From contig NZ_BOQP01000060.1 of NCBI RefSeq assembly GCF_018332715.1, forward strand, positions 1-54,077: a stretch of 54,077 nt of DNA. Reading direction: 5' to 3'. The notes beneath the pieces are model-generated. The model was given only the letters and a program-made list of their open reading frames with translations. It ran no database searches and was not told the DNA's origin. The position numbers and the translations under genes are program-made. Below, in pieces: positions 17,746 to 27,089 of this stretch (the stretch's first letter is position 1; every line of letters begins with the position of its first letter). The stretch is from Winogradskya consettensis (GTDB lineage Bacteria; Actinomycetota; Actinomycetes; Mycobacteriales; Micromonosporaceae).

Positions 17746-18131
17746 GCGGTTTCGGCGTCGACCATGTCGCGGTCGACGAACTCCACCGTGGGGCAGTCCT
17801 TCCACAGCCGGTCGAGCGCGTAGAACTCGCGCTCCTCGGTGTGCTGGACGTGCACCACGATGTCGATGAAGTCGAGCAGCACCCAGCGGCCCTGCCGTTC
17901 GCCCTCGCGGCGGACCGGCTTGACCTTCTCGGGGAGGTTGAGCAGGGCCTCCTCGATCGCGTCGACGATCGCGATCACCTGGCGCTCGTTGGAGGCCGAG
18001 GCGATGACGAAGGCGTCGGTGATGTAGAGCTGCTCGCCGACATCGATGATGACGATGTCCTGCGCCTTCTTGTCCGCGGCTGCCTGCGCCGCAGTCAGCG
18101 CGAGCTCGCGGGCGCGTTCGGTGACGGGCAC
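17742..18131 (-). CDS. rsfS: Ribosome silencing factor RsfS
   Basis: The 129-residue protein contains AQDIVIIDVGEQLYITDAFV, RQVIAIVDAIEE and GRWVLLDFIDIVVHVQ, and ends with FYALDRLWKDCP, all hallmarks of RsfS/YbeB. It binds ribosomal protein L14 and blocks subunit joining under starvation. The GTG at 18131 is chosen because GGGGAG lies 5-6 bases upstream; the frame extends further but without a good site. It sits between nadD and the histidine phosphatase, a standard order. Confidence 0.95.
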   Translation of the reverse strand: MPVTERARELALTAAQAAADKKAQDIVIIDVGEQLYITDAFVIASASNERQVIAIVDAIEEALLNLPEKVKPVRREGERQGRWVLLDFIDIVVHVQHTEEREFYALDRLWKDCPTVEFVDRDMVDAETA

Positions 18132-18218
18132 CGGTCTCCCCTCGTTCGGTTTACAGAGGTACAAGCCTCTCACACGGGGCCGACAATCCCTCAGGCGTGA
18201 TTCACCACAAAGGGCACA

Positions 18219-18809
18219 TTACTCACGATAAAGTTCGCGCTTCGCGATGTACTGCACCACACCATCGGGCACGAGGTACCAGACGGGCTCCCCCTGGACC
18301 ACCCTTGCCCGGCACGCACTGGACGAGATCGCCATGGCGGGGACCTCCACCAGCGTGGCGGTGTGGTCCGGCAGATGCTCGTCGGAGAGCTCGAAACCCG
18401 GCCGGGTCACGCCGACGAAGTGCGCCAGCGAGAGCATCTCCAGCGCGTCCTTCCACGACAGGATCTTGGCGAGCGCGTCGGCGCCGGTGATGAAGTACAG
18501 CTCGACCTCGGGCCCGTAGAGCGCGTTGAAGTCACGCAGGGTGTCGATCGTGTACGTCGGTCCGTCCCGGTCGATGTCGGCACGGCTCACGTGGAACCGC
18601 GGGTTCGACGCCGTCGCGATGACCGTCATGAGATACCGGTCCTCGGGCGGGCTGACCGCGCCGCCCTTCTGATAGGGCTGCCCGGTCGGGACGAAGACGA
18701 CCTCGTCCAGGTCGAAGCGGCTCTGCACCTCGCTGGCCGCCACCAGGTGACCGTGGTGGATCGGGTCGAACGTGCCGCCCATGATCCCGATCCGTCGCCG
18801 CTCACGCAT
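18219..18809 (-). CDS. nadD: Nicotinate-nucleotide adenylyltransferase
   Basis: The 196-residue enzyme joins ATP and nicotinate mononucleotide to give deamido-NAD. The nucleotidyltransferase motif GGTFDPIHHGH lies near residue 12, followed by VPTGQPYQKG, DGPTYTIDTL and YFITGADALAKIL. The C-terminal motif reads ISSSACRARV, where many homologues have ISST or ISSTDIR; the second serine should still serve. The start is 14 bases from the stop of the upstream kinase gene, so both may share a transcript. Confidence 0.96.
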   Translation of the reverse strand: MRERRRIGIMGGTFDPIHHGHLVAASEVQSRFDLDEVVFVPTGQPYQKGGAVSPPEDRYLMTVIATASNPRFHVSRADIDRDGPTYTIDTLRDFNALYGPEVELYFITGADALAKILSWKDALEMLSLAHFVGVTRPGFELSDEHLPDHTATLVEVPAMAISSSACRARVVQGEPVWYLVPDGVVQYIAKRELYRE

Positions 18810-18823
18810 CGACGAATACTAGA

Positions 18824-20266
18824 TCAACCGTCGAGCCGCTTGCGGACGGCGCTGAGCAGGCCCTCGGCGGTGAACGGCTTCTCCAGCAGCGCCACGCCGG
18901 GGTCGAGCGTTCCCTGTGAGGCAAGCACCGGCTGGGCGTACCCGGACATGTAGAGCACGCGGGTGTCCGGGCGGGCGTCGACCAGCCGCTCGGCCAGCTC
19001 GTTGCCGAGCATCCCCGGCATCACCACATCACTGAGCAGCAGGTCGATGGCGCCTTCGTGCAGTGCCGCGAGCTCCAGAGCCATCGGGCCGTCGTCCGCG
19101 GCGAGCACCCGGTAACCGGCGCCGGAAAGGATCCGCCCGGCCACGTCCCGCAGCGCCGCCTCGTCCTCGACCACCAGCAGGGTCTCCCCCCGGCCGTCGA
19201 CGTCGGCAGGAGAAGCGGACGGTGAAGCGACGGGCGACGAGCAGGCGGGCAACAGTACGGTGACCGTGGTGCCCACCCCCGGTGAGGAGACGAGGCTGAC
19301 GCTGCCACCCGCCTGGCTGACGATCCCGTAGACGGTGGCCAGCCCCAGCCCGGTCGCCTCGTGATTGGGCTTGGTGGTGAAGAACGGCTCGAACGCCCGC
19401 TCGATCACGTCCGGCGTCATCCCCCGGCCGGAGTCGCACACCCGCAGCCGGACGTATTCGCCGGGAGCCAGCTCAGGGTGCTCGCCCACGCCCAGGTGCA
19501 CAGCTGCCGTGTCGATGACCAGGTTGCCGCCCGAAGGCATCGCGATTCGCGCGTTGTCGGCCAGGCTGATCAGCACCTGCTCGATCTGCCCCGGGTCGAT
19601 GGTGATCGACGGCAGCGGCGACGCGGGCCGGACGGTCAGCTCGATCTCATCACCCAGCGTCAACTGGCCGACAGCGCCGGTCACGGCCCCGTTGAGATCG
19701 ACGACCTCGGGGCGTACGACCTCCCGGCGCGCGAATTTGAGCAGCTGATGGGTGAGGGTGGTGCCCCGCTCCCCCGCCTTCAGCACCTGCCGGGCGTCCG
19801 ACGCCACCGCGGCCAGGTCCGGCGTCGGCGACTCCGCCTCCTCGATCACGAAGTTGGCATAGTTGACGATCACCCCGAGCAGGTTGTTGAAGTCGTGGGC
19901 CACCCCGCCGGCGAGCTGACCCAGCGCCTCCAGCCGGCGATGCCGCTGACTGGCTGCCTCGGCCCGCAGGTCATGGCGCTCGGTGACGTCCCGGATTACC
20001 AGGATCGTCCGCGAGTCGACCACGGACAGTGACACCTCGGCGGGGAACTCGCTGCCGTCGCGGCGCCTGCCCAGCGCGATCGCGCCCGCCCGGAAGCCGT
20101 CGATGAACAGCAGGTCCGCCGCCAGTCCCAGGAGTTCGATCCGGCCGCGGCCGAAGGTCTCCTGCGCCTGATCGTTGACCAGCACGATCCGCCCCGCGTC
20201 CAGGACCAGCACCGCATCCTGGACGGCGGACAGCAGACCCTTGGACAGTCCCTCGGACCATTCCAC
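18824..20266 (-). CDS. Hybrid sensor histidine kinase (PAS-HisKA-HATPase-REC)
   Basis: The 480-residue protein has no membrane segment and should be cytosolic. A PAS domain occupies residues about 10-95. The phospho-acceptor histidine is in LAGGVAHDFNNLLG near residue 125. The ATPase N box and G boxes follow (DNARIAM, CDSGRGM, FFTTKPNHEATGLGLATVYG). After a Ser/Pro/Ala linker, a C-terminal receiver domain carries the phospho-acceptor aspartate in LLLSDVVMPG near residue 411. No separate response regulator is nearby, so output may go through its own receiver or a phosphorelay. It lies directly upstream of nadD. Confidence 0.94.
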   Translation of the reverse strand: MEWSEGLSKGLLSAVQDAVLVLDAGRIVLVNDQAQETFGRGRIELLGLAADLLFIDGFRAGAIALGRRRDGSEFPAEVSLSVVDSRTILVIRDVTERHDLRAEAASQRHRRLEALGQLAGGVAHDFNNLLGVIVNYANFVIEEAESPTPDLAAVASDARQVLKAGERGTTLTHQLLKFARREVVRPEVVDLNGAVTGAVGQLTLGDEIELTVRPASPLPSITIDPGQIEQVLISLADNARIAMPSGGNLVIDTAAVHLGVGEHPELAPGEYVRLRVCDSGRGMTPDVIERAFEPFFTTKPNHEATGLGLATVYGIVSQAGGSVSLVSSPGVGTTVTVLLPACSSPVASPSASPADVDGRGETLLVVEDEAALRDVAGRILSGAGYRVLAADDGPMALELAALHEGAIDLLLSDVVMPGMLGNELAERLVDARPDTRVLYMSGYAQPVLASQGTLDPGVALLEKPFTAEGLLSAVRKRLDG

Positions 20267-20324
20267 CGCTCACCCCCGTATCACGAGGCTAAGGCCTGCG
20301 CGGGGGCGGAAAGGAGGATTCCGG

Positions 20325-22841
20325 TTATCCCCGGGCGAGCAGGGCACGCCGGACGTCGTCATCGCCGTCCGTCACCACCCGATGCATGATCGACGAGATG
20401 TCCCGCGAGGCCATCAGCTCCGCGGCGAGGCGCCGGGTCTCCGCCGCCACCACCACCGACGGGTACGCCATGACAGCCACCCGCTCCCCACTCATCCCGC
20501 CCCGCCGTGCCAGCATCTGCGGCACATCGGTGAAGTACCGCTCGGCGTACGGGCTGACGACAGCAAGCTGTTCCGGCTGCCAGAAGCCCTGCGCCGTCGC
20601 CTCCAGCAACCGGTTCGAGGCATCCGGATCGTTGATCAGGTAATCCCAGGCCCGAGCCTTGGCATCAGCGTCGGGCAGCGCCGCACGGCACCGGGCGGCC
20701 CACTGCTCACCGAAGGCGCTCCGGTCGGCTTCGTACTGAGCTTCAACGGCGTCGGCGTCGGCGCCGGCCGCACCGAGCACCACGAGGCGGTAGAGGATCA
20801 GCCAGCGCAGATCGTCGTCGACGGCCACGCCCTGCGGGACGGCGTCGCCGTCGAGCCAGCCACGCAGCCGCGCGGTGTCGGTCGTCGCGCCGACCAGGCC
20901 GCGCACCCCCGCGAGCTGGCGTGAGCTGCCCGCCTCGGCGGCGGCCACCAGCCGGTCACAGGCCTGCGCGAGCAGTTCGAGGGCGGCGGGCCGGGTCTCC
21001 GGCGCCGGGTAGCGGTCGACCAGGTCGCGGGTCGTCCGCAGCACGTCCTCGATCACCACGACCTCGCGCTCCACGGGCAGCGCGGCCAGCACCAGCGTCA
21101 CCAGCTCGGCGACCGGGCGCTCGCCGTCGGTCACGGAATCGAGCGTCGAGCTCCACAGCACGGCCCGGGCCAGGGAGTCGTCGAGCAGCGGCAGGATCCT
21201 CGGCACGGCATCCGCGGAGGCCTCGTCCAGCCGGATCTTGGCGTAGGACAGGTCACCGTCGTTGACCAGCAGCAGGTCCGCCACGGGTTCACCGGCGAGC
21301 TCGGGCAGGACCGTACGCCCGCCGTCACGCTCCGGGTCCAGCTCGGCCTCGACGCGCTTGCGCAGTGTCACGACCCCGTCGGCGCCGTGGTCGTACAGTC
21401 CGGCGAAGAGCTTGTGCGGGCGCAGCGTCGGGTAGTCGTCCGGCGCGGTCTGCACGAGCGTGACCTGCGCATAGGTGCCGTCCTCGGCCCGCTCGACCTC
21501 CGCGCGCACGGTGTTGACCTGGGCGCTGCGCAGCCAGAGGCCGGCCCAGGCCGACAGATCGCGCCCGCTGGACCGGGAGATCGCCTCGAGCAGATCGGCG
21601 AGCGTGGCATTGGCGTACGCGTGCGCGGCGAAATGCTCGTTCAACCCCGCCAGGAACGCCTTGTCCCCCACGTACGCGACGAGCTGCCGCAGCACCGCCG
21701 CACCCTTCGCGTACGAGATGCCGTCGAAGTTGAGCAGCGCGAGCGCGGTGTCCGAGACATCGTCGGGTGCCACCGGGTGGGTCGACGGGCGCTGGTCCGC
21801 GCGGATGCCCCAGGCCTTGCGCTGCATCGCGAACGTCGTCCACGCGTCGGTGAACTCGGTCGCCTCGGCGGTGATCCGGCTGCCCAGATATTCGGCGAAC
21901 GACTCGTTGAGCCAGAGGTCGTCCCACCACGCCATGGTCACCAGGTCACCGAACCACTGGTGGGCCATCTCGTGCGCGATCACCATCGCGCGCTGCTCAC
22001 GCTCACCGTCGGTGACCGCGGACCGGAAGATGTACTCGTCGCGAAACACCACGATGCCCGGGTTCTCCATCGCGCCGAAGTTGAACTCCGGGACGAAGGC
22101 CTGACCGTAGTGGCCGAACGCGTACCGCACGTCGAAGATCTCGTGGTAGCGGTCGAGGCACTGCTTGGTGATCGTGAAGATCTCCGCGGACTGCTCGTCG
22201 AGCTGCTCCGCGAGGGCCTGCCGGGCGTAGATCGCCAGCGGGATGCCGTCGTGCTCGTCGGTGCACGCGTGGTACGGCCCGGCGATCAGCGAGGCGAAGT
22301 ACGTCGACAACGGCTTGGTGGTGCGGAACCGCCACACCCCGTCCACCGGTTCGCCGTCCAGCTCGCCGTTCGCGGCCACGATCCAGTCGGCCGGCGCCGT
22401 GACGGTGAGCGTGAAGGGCGCCTTGAGGTCCGGCTGGTCGAAGCACGGAAAGATCCGGCGGGCACCGTCGAGGAACATCTGCGCGTAGAGGTAGACCCGG
22501 CCGTCGGCGGGGTCGACGAAACGGTGCAGGCCCTCGCCGCTGCGCGAGTAGCGCATCACGCCCTCGACCACGAGCTCGTTGCCGGCCGCCAGGCCTTCGA
22601 GCGTGAGCCGCTCGCCGGCGAGGGCGGAGGCGTCGACGGCCGCGCCGTTCAGGGTCGCTGACAGCAGCTCGACCGGCTCCAGCTCGAGGAACGTCGAAGC
22701 GCCCGGCTCGGCGTCGAAACTGACCACCGTGCGGGAACGGAATGTGTCTCCGGCGCCCGTCAGGTCGAGATCGATGCGGTACCCGGTGACGGTGACGGTG
22801 GCGGCCCGGGCGGTAGCCTCGGCGCGGGTCAAGCTCGGCAT
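20325..22841 (-). CDS. pepN: Aminopeptidase N (M1 zinc metallopeptidase)
   Basis: The roughly 838-residue enzyme removes N-terminal residues from peptides. The substrate-anchoring GAMEN lies near residue 257. The zinc site HEMAHQWFGDLVT with the downstream NESFAEY glutamate lies near residues 290-320. The C-terminal ERAP1-like helical domain completes the family layout. The third in-frame ATG (22841, MPSLTRAEAT) matches the family start; ATGs at 22850 and 22853 add three or four residues. No signal peptide is seen. It diverges from the pilin operon with about 110 bases between them. Confidence 0.96.
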   Translation of the reverse strand: MPSLTRAEATARAATVTVTGYRIDLDLTGAGDTFRSRTVVSFDAEPGASTFLELEPVELLSATLNGAAVDASALAGERLTLEGLAAGNELVVEGVMRYSRSGEGLHRFVDPADGRVYLYAQMFLDGARRIFPCFDQPDLKAPFTLTVTAPADWIVAANGELDGEPVDGVWRFRTTKPLSTYFASLIAGPYHACTDEHDGIPLAIYARQALAEQLDEQSAEIFTITKQCLDRYHEIFDVRYAFGHYGQAFVPEFNFGAMENPGIVVFRDEYIFRSAVTDGEREQRAMVIAHEMAHQWFGDLVTMAWWDDLWLNESFAEYLGSRITAEATEFTDAWTTFAMQRKAWGIRADQRPSTHPVAPDDVSDTALALLNFDGISYAKGAAVLRQLVAYVGDKAFLAGLNEHFAAHAYANATLADLLEAISRSSGRDLSAWAGLWLRSAQVNTVRAEVERAEDGTYAQVTLVQTAPDDYPTLRPHKLFAGLYDHGADGVVTLRKRVEAELDPERDGGRTVLPELAGEPVADLLLVNDGDLSYAKIRLDEASADAVPRILPLLDDSLARAVLWSSTLDSVTDGERPVAELVTLVLAALPVEREVVVIEDVLRTTRDLVDRYPAPETRPAALELLAQACDRLVAAAEAGSSRQLAGVRGLVGATTDTARLRGWLDGDAVPQGVAVDDDLRWLILYRLVVLGAAGADADAVEAQYEADRSAFGEQWAARCRAALPDADAKARAWDYLINDPDASNRLLEATAQGFWQPEQLAVVSPYAERYFTDVPQMLARRGGMSGERVAVMAYPSVVVAAETRRLAAELMASRDISSIMHRVVTDGDDDVRRALLARG

Positions 22842-22952
22842 GCCGCTCATCATGCCCGCCGCCTGCGGTCCTGGCTCGCCGCGACGCCGGTGGTGACGAA
22901 AAACTCGTGATCATGGCTCATCCCGTGCCCTCGGGTGCCGACAGATGAGGTC

Positions 22953-23528
22953 ATGCGAGTCAGGCGCTCCCGCGACGACGGGTTCACGATGATGGAGGTC
23001 GTCGTCGCGCTCGCCCTGATCAGCGCGATGATGGCGGCGCTGGGGACGTATTTCGCCGCGTCCGTGCGTACCAGCCGCTATCAATCACAGATCCAGACCG
23101 CGACGCGCCTTGCCCAGGCCGGGATGGAATCAGCCCGCGGCTTCGGCGGCCCCACCCTGCTGGTCGGGCGGGCGCAGTGCGGCAGCTGCCTCAATCTGAG
23201 TGTCTTTGACACGTACGGCTACCTGTCGAACACCACCCGCTGGGACGCCCCCGTCTCCGGGGTGAGCCCGACCGTGCCGATCCCCGACACGCAGGACCTC
23301 GCCCTGACCGCCAACAAGGTCAAGTACTACCGGTACTTCCTGGTCGGCCGCTGCTGGCAGCCCCGCGCCGGGGGCACGTGCGGCACCGACCCGGCGCAGC
23401 CCGTGCAGATGGTCCGCCTGGTCGTGGCGATCACCTGGACGTCGTCCGACTGCAAGTACGCCACGTGCATCCGCGCGGCGACGTCGCTGTTCAGCGCGGA
23501 GCCCGCCGACCCGGTCTTCAGCCAGTGA
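22953..23528 (+). CDS. Type IV pilin-like prepilin (minor pilin / pseudopilin)
   Basis: The 191-residue protein has a class-III prepilin leader. A short basic stretch ends in G, followed by FTMMEVVVALALISAMMAAL, with the cleavage site between G and F and the conserved glutamate at mature position 5. The globular part has several cysteines (QCGSCL, GRCWQPRAGGTCG, DCKYATC) that may form disulfides. A GTG at 22935 would add six residues. The product should be cleaved by a PilD-type peptidase and assembled into a pilus or pseudopilus; no assembly ATPase or peptidase is in this window. It overlaps the next gene by four bases. Confidence 0.86.
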   Translation: MRVRRSRDDGFTMMEVVVALALISAMMAALGTYFAASVRTSRYQSQIQTATRLAQAGMESARGFGGPTLLVGRAQCGSCLNLSVFDTYGYLSNTTRWDAPVSGVSPTVPIPDTQDLALTANKVKYYRYFLVGRCWQPRAGGTCGTDPAQPVQMVRLVVAITWTSSDCKYATCIRAATSLFSAEPADPVFSQ

Positions 23529-25063
23529 ACCGCCGGAGCGACGACCGCGGCTCGCTGCCCGCCGCCATGCTGTTGATCATCATCGGGCTCGGGCTCAGCG
23601 GCCTGCTCGCCGCGACGGTCGGCTCCCAGATCACCGGCACCCGGTCGACGATCCACAGCTCCGAGGCGATCGACGCCGCACAGACCGGCATCGACGTCGC
23701 ACTCGGTCACATCCGGATCGCGACCAACAGCGACGGCACCGGCAACCCGGCCGCGCTGCCCTGCGGCCCGTTCACGGGCTCGGTCAACGCGGCGACCGAC
23801 CAGACGTACACCGTGAGCATCTACTACCTGCGGACCCAGCCACCGGCCGGCGACGTGGCCTGGGCCGCGGCCAACAGGATGGCGTGCACCAGCGCCTATC
23901 TGACCGGCAGCGAGACACCGGTCTACGTGCTGCTCTCCTCGACCGGCAAGGCGCTGAGCAGCGATGTCTCTCCACGCACGGTCACGGCCACCTACACGCT
24001 GCACAGTAGGACCCGGGAAAACATCGCCGGCGGGCTGATCCACATCCTCGGCAACCACACGCCTGACCTGTGCTTCTCCGCGCCCAGCACCACACCGGCC
24101 GCCGGGGCGGCGCTGACGCTGCAGGTGTGTGACAGCAACGACGACAAGCAGAAGTTCGCGTACGTCTCGAACCTGAATCTGGTCCTGACCGCCTCCCGCG
24201 CGACCGGTGGAACCGGCATGTGCCTCGACGCCGCGCCCACCCAGAACGAGCAGGTCGTCTTCCGGGCGTGCGCGGCCACCACCGCCGAGCGCCAGCAGTG
24301 GAGCCTCAACGACCGGGCGAACTTCGAGGGCACGAAGAACGGCGACAAGGACCGGCAGTGCTTCCACGTCGTGAACCCGGGCCAGGCGGGCAGCACCATC
24401 GCGTTGCACGCCGTCGCCAGTGACCCGTCGAACGTCTCGCAGTACGACGCGGCGTGCGACGGCGACTACACGATCACCCGCAGTTTCCAGCCGGACGCCG
24501 CGGTCGGCACCGGTGGCGCGGGCGAGAAGACGAACCAGCTGGTCAACTTCGAGCAGTTCGGCCGCTGCCTCGACGTATCCGCCGACAACACGAGCGCGGC
24601 GTACATGGTCATCTGGCCGTGCAAGCAGAGCCCGACCGGCACCGTGCAGTGGAACCAGGTCTGGCATCTGCCGGCCGTCGCGACCGGTCAGACCAGCGGC
24701 ACCGGGGTCATCTGGCTCGCCAACAAGTACGGCGTGAAGTACTGCCTCACCAGCCCCGGCCGAACCAGCTACCCGACGCTGGTGACCTGCAACCCGGCCG
24801 CGACGCCCACTGCGGCGCTCACGTGGACCCGGCGGGCCAACACGGGGGTCTTCGGCAACGCGTACCGGATCGAGACGACCTACAACGCGCCTGCCGGAAC
24901 GATCTGGTGCTTGGCTCCCACGGACGCCACGGTTGACGCCTGGACCACCGGCACGGCCATCAGCAAGGGCACGCTCGCGGTCTGCGACGGCTCCCGGGGC
25001 CAGAAGTGGAACGCCGACCCGATGGTGCTCAGCTCAGCGATAACCGACGTGAGCGAGAAGTGA
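23525..25063 (+). CDS. PilX-like membrane protein with ricin-type lectin repeats
   Basis: The 512-residue protein starts with GTG inside the pilin stop (GTGA overlap). Residues about 8-35 (DDRGSLPAAMLLIIIGLGLSGLL) form one membrane helix like PilX/pilus-assembly proteins, followed by a helical spine with EAIDAAQTGIDVALGHI. From about residue 175 onward the chain is beta-rich with repeated QxW-type motifs of ricin B trefoils (ERQQW, TVQWNQVW, RGQKW) and paired cysteines such as MCLDAAP and RCLDVSA. Such trefoils usually bind sugars. The chain probably projects a lectin module from the membrane or a pilus tip. Its coupling to the pilin gene supports a joint function. Confidence 0.8.
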   Translation: MNRRSDDRGSLPAAMLLIIIGLGLSGLLAATVGSQITGTRSTIHSSEAIDAAQTGIDVALGHIRIATNSDGTGNPAALPCGPFTGSVNAATDQTYTVSIYYLRTQPPAGDVAWAAANRMACTSAYLTGSETPVYVLLSSTGKALSSDVSPRTVTATYTLHSRTRENIAGGLIHILGNHTPDLCFSAPSTTPAAGAALTLQVCDSNDDKQKFAYVSNLNLVLTASRATGGTGMCLDAAPTQNEQVVFRACAATTAERQQWSLNDRANFEGTKNGDKDRQCFHVVNPGQAGSTIALHAVASDPSNVSQYDAACDGDYTITRSFQPDAAVGTGGAGEKTNQLVNFEQFGRCLDVSADNTSAAYMVIWPCKQSPTGTVQWNQVWHLPAVATGQTSGTGVIWLANKYGVKYCLTSPGRTSYPTLVTCNPAATPTAALTWTRRANTGVFGNAYRIETTYNAPAGTIWCLAPTDATVDAWTTGTAISKGTLAVCDGSRGQKWNADPMVLSSAITDVSEK

Positions 25064-25450
25064 CTTCTCGAACCAGATCCGTTCACCGTACGTAGCCGTC
25101 TGCGAGTAACCCGCCGACCGGTACAGCGCGATCATGGCCGGATGGTGAACGCAGCCCTCCATCCGCAGCAGCGGACGATCCACGGCCAGCGCCTCTTCCT
25201 CCAGCGCGACGACCAGCTGCCCGGCGATGCCCCTGCCCCGGAACGCCGGCCGCACGAAGATCCGCCTGAGCACGGCCGCACCCGGCTCCATCGCCTGCCA
25301 GCCGCCGCACGCGACGACCCGGCCCCGCACCACGACGACCAGGTAGGCGATGTCGTCCCGGTTGTTCTCCACCTGCCCGAGCTCCTGCTGCTGGCTCAGC
25401 AGCAGGGCGGCGAGCTCGGGATCCGGGAACGCACGGGACTCGATCAGCAT
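25034..25450 (-). CDS. GNAT family N-acetyltransferase
   Basis: The 138-residue protein has the acetyl-CoA-binding motif A of GNAT enzymes, LRRIFVRPAFRGRGIAGQLV, near residues 61-80, then the ALYRSAGY segment near the C terminus. It transfers an acetyl group to an unidentified amine. Its last 30 bases overlap the 3' end of the convergent lectin-like gene. It lies 60 bases downstream of obg on the same strand and could be expressed from that transcript. Confidence 0.9.
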   Translation of the reverse strand: MLIESRAFPDPELAALLLSQQQELGQVENNRDDIAYLVVVVRGRVVACGGWQAMEPGAAVLRRIFVRPAFRGRGIAGQLVVALEEEALAVDRPLLRMEGCVHHPAMIALYRSAGYSQTATYGERIWFEKSLLAHVGYR

Positions 25451-25510
25451 GGGCGTAACGCTATGTGTCGTCCATTTCCACCGGGTTGCCGGAATCTGGA
25501 CGGCAGCGGA

Positions 25511-27013
25511 TTACTCCCCGTCGTCCTCGTCCTCGTCGTCCTCGACCAGCACCGGCTTCTTCGACATGGAGATCGTCGACACCGTGCCGTCCTCGGACAT
25601 GTGCAGCAGTTCGTCGTCCGAACGGACCCGGCGGGCCTTGCGGGCCGCGAGCCGCTGGGCGGCGCTGGCGCGGTTGATGTCTTCCTCGAGCCGGCTGTCC
25701 GAGCCGCGCGGGCCGCTGATGTACTCGCCGGCGTTGGGCTGCCAGTCGAAGTCGAAGTCGGCGATGCGGACCGGGTCGCCGGCCTGCGCGCCCTTCTTGC
25801 CCAGCGCAGCCTCCACGCCGAGCCGCTCGAGACGGTCGGCGAGGTAACCGACGGCCTCGTCGTTGTCGAACATCGTCTGGCGGATCCAGCGCTCGACCTG
25901 GATGCCGCGAACGATCCAGACGCCCTCGCCGTTCTTGTCGATCGTGAAGCCCTTCTCGTCCACGGCGCGCGGCCGGACGATGGCACGGCTCGGCTCGATG
26001 GGCGGAGCGGCCAGGCGGTTGTTCTCCACGGCCTCGGCCAGCGCGTAGACGAGATCCTTGAGACCCTCACGGGTGACGGCGCTGACCTCGAACACCTGGT
26101 AGCCGCGGGCCTCCAGGTCGGGGCGCACCATCTCGGCCAGGTCGCGGCCGTCCGGGATGTCGATCTTGTTCAGAACGACCATGCGCGGCCGGTCCTCGAG
26201 CCCGCCGTAAGCCACCAGCTCCGCCTCGATGGCGTCCAGGTCGGCGATCGGGTCGCGCTCGATCTCCAGCGCCGCCGAGTCGAGCACGTGCAGCAGCACC
26301 GAGGTGCGCTCGATGTGACGCAGGAACTCCAGGCCCAGCCCCTTGCCGGTGGCCGCACCCGGGATCAGGCCCGGCACGTCGGCGACGGTGAAGGTCTTCT
26401 CGCCGGCCTGCACCACGCCGAGGTTCGGCACCAGGGTGGTGAACGGGTAGTCGGCGATCTTCGGCTTGGCCGCGGAGATCACCGAGATCAACGACGACTT
26501 GCCCGCCGACGGGAACCCGACCAGGCCGACGTCGGCGACGCTCTTGAGCTCGAGCACGACGTCGAGCCCCGCGCCGGGCTCACCGAGCTCGGCGAAGCCG
26601 GGAACCTTGCGGCGGGTGTTGGCCAGCGACGCGTTGCCGCGCCCGCCCCGGCCACCGCGGGCCACCTCGAACGTCGAGCCCTCGCCGATCAGGTCGGCGA
26701 TGACCTCACCCTCGGGGCTCAGCACGACAGTGCCGTCCGGAACCTTCAGCTCCAGGTCGCCACCGTTGCCGCCGTCGCGGTTGGCGCCGGCGCCACCGGC
26801 ACCGTTCTGCGCCTTGATGTGCGGGCGGAAGTGGAAGTCGAGCAGCGTGTGCTGCTGAGAGTCGACGACGAGCGTGATGCCGCCGCCGTGGCCGCCGTTG
26901 CCGCCGTCGGGCCCGCCCAGCGGCTTGAACTTCTCGCGCCGAACGGAGACACAACCGTGCCCGCCGTCTCCTGCCTGCAGGTGCAGTACGACCCGGTCGA
27001 CGAACGTAGCCAC
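25511..27013 (-). CDS. obg: GTPase Obg (CgtA/ObgE)
   Basis: The 500-residue protein has the glycine-rich Obg domain (VATFVDRVVLHLQAGDGGHG with GGNGGHGGGI), the G domain with P-loop GFPSAGKSSL near residue 168 and NKIDIP, then the OCT domain seen in actinobacteria and Firmicutes. It binds the 50S subunit and links GTP level to ribosome assembly and growth. GTG at 27013 is chosen because GGGAG lies about 9 bases upstream and the family starts here. The tail is a long acidic stretch ending in EDDEDEDDGE. It follows rplU and rpmA, as usual, with a hairpin in the gap. Confidence 0.97.
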   Translation of the reverse strand: MATFVDRVVLHLQAGDGGHGCVSVRREKFKPLGGPDGGNGGHGGGITLVVDSQQHTLLDFHFRPHIKAQNGAGGAGANRDGGNGGDLELKVPDGTVVLSPEGEVIADLIGEGSTFEVARGGRGGRGNASLANTRRKVPGFAELGEPGAGLDVVLELKSVADVGLVGFPSAGKSSLISVISAAKPKIADYPFTTLVPNLGVVQAGEKTFTVADVPGLIPGAATGKGLGLEFLRHIERTSVLLHVLDSAALEIERDPIADLDAIEAELVAYGGLEDRPRMVVLNKIDIPDGRDLAEMVRPDLEARGYQVFEVSAVTREGLKDLVYALAEAVENNRLAAPPIEPSRAIVRPRAVDEKGFTIDKNGEGVWIVRGIQVERWIRQTMFDNDEAVGYLADRLERLGVEAALGKKGAQAGDPVRIADFDFDWQPNAGEYISGPRGSDSRLEEDINRASAAQRLAARKARRVRSDDELLHMSEDGTVSTISMSKKPVLVEDDEDEDDGE

Positions 27014-27089
27014 TTCAGATCTCCCACTTCGACGCAATGTCTCCGCAAGGAGAACGCTCGCGAGTCACAACCTATGCCCGGAAATACGG

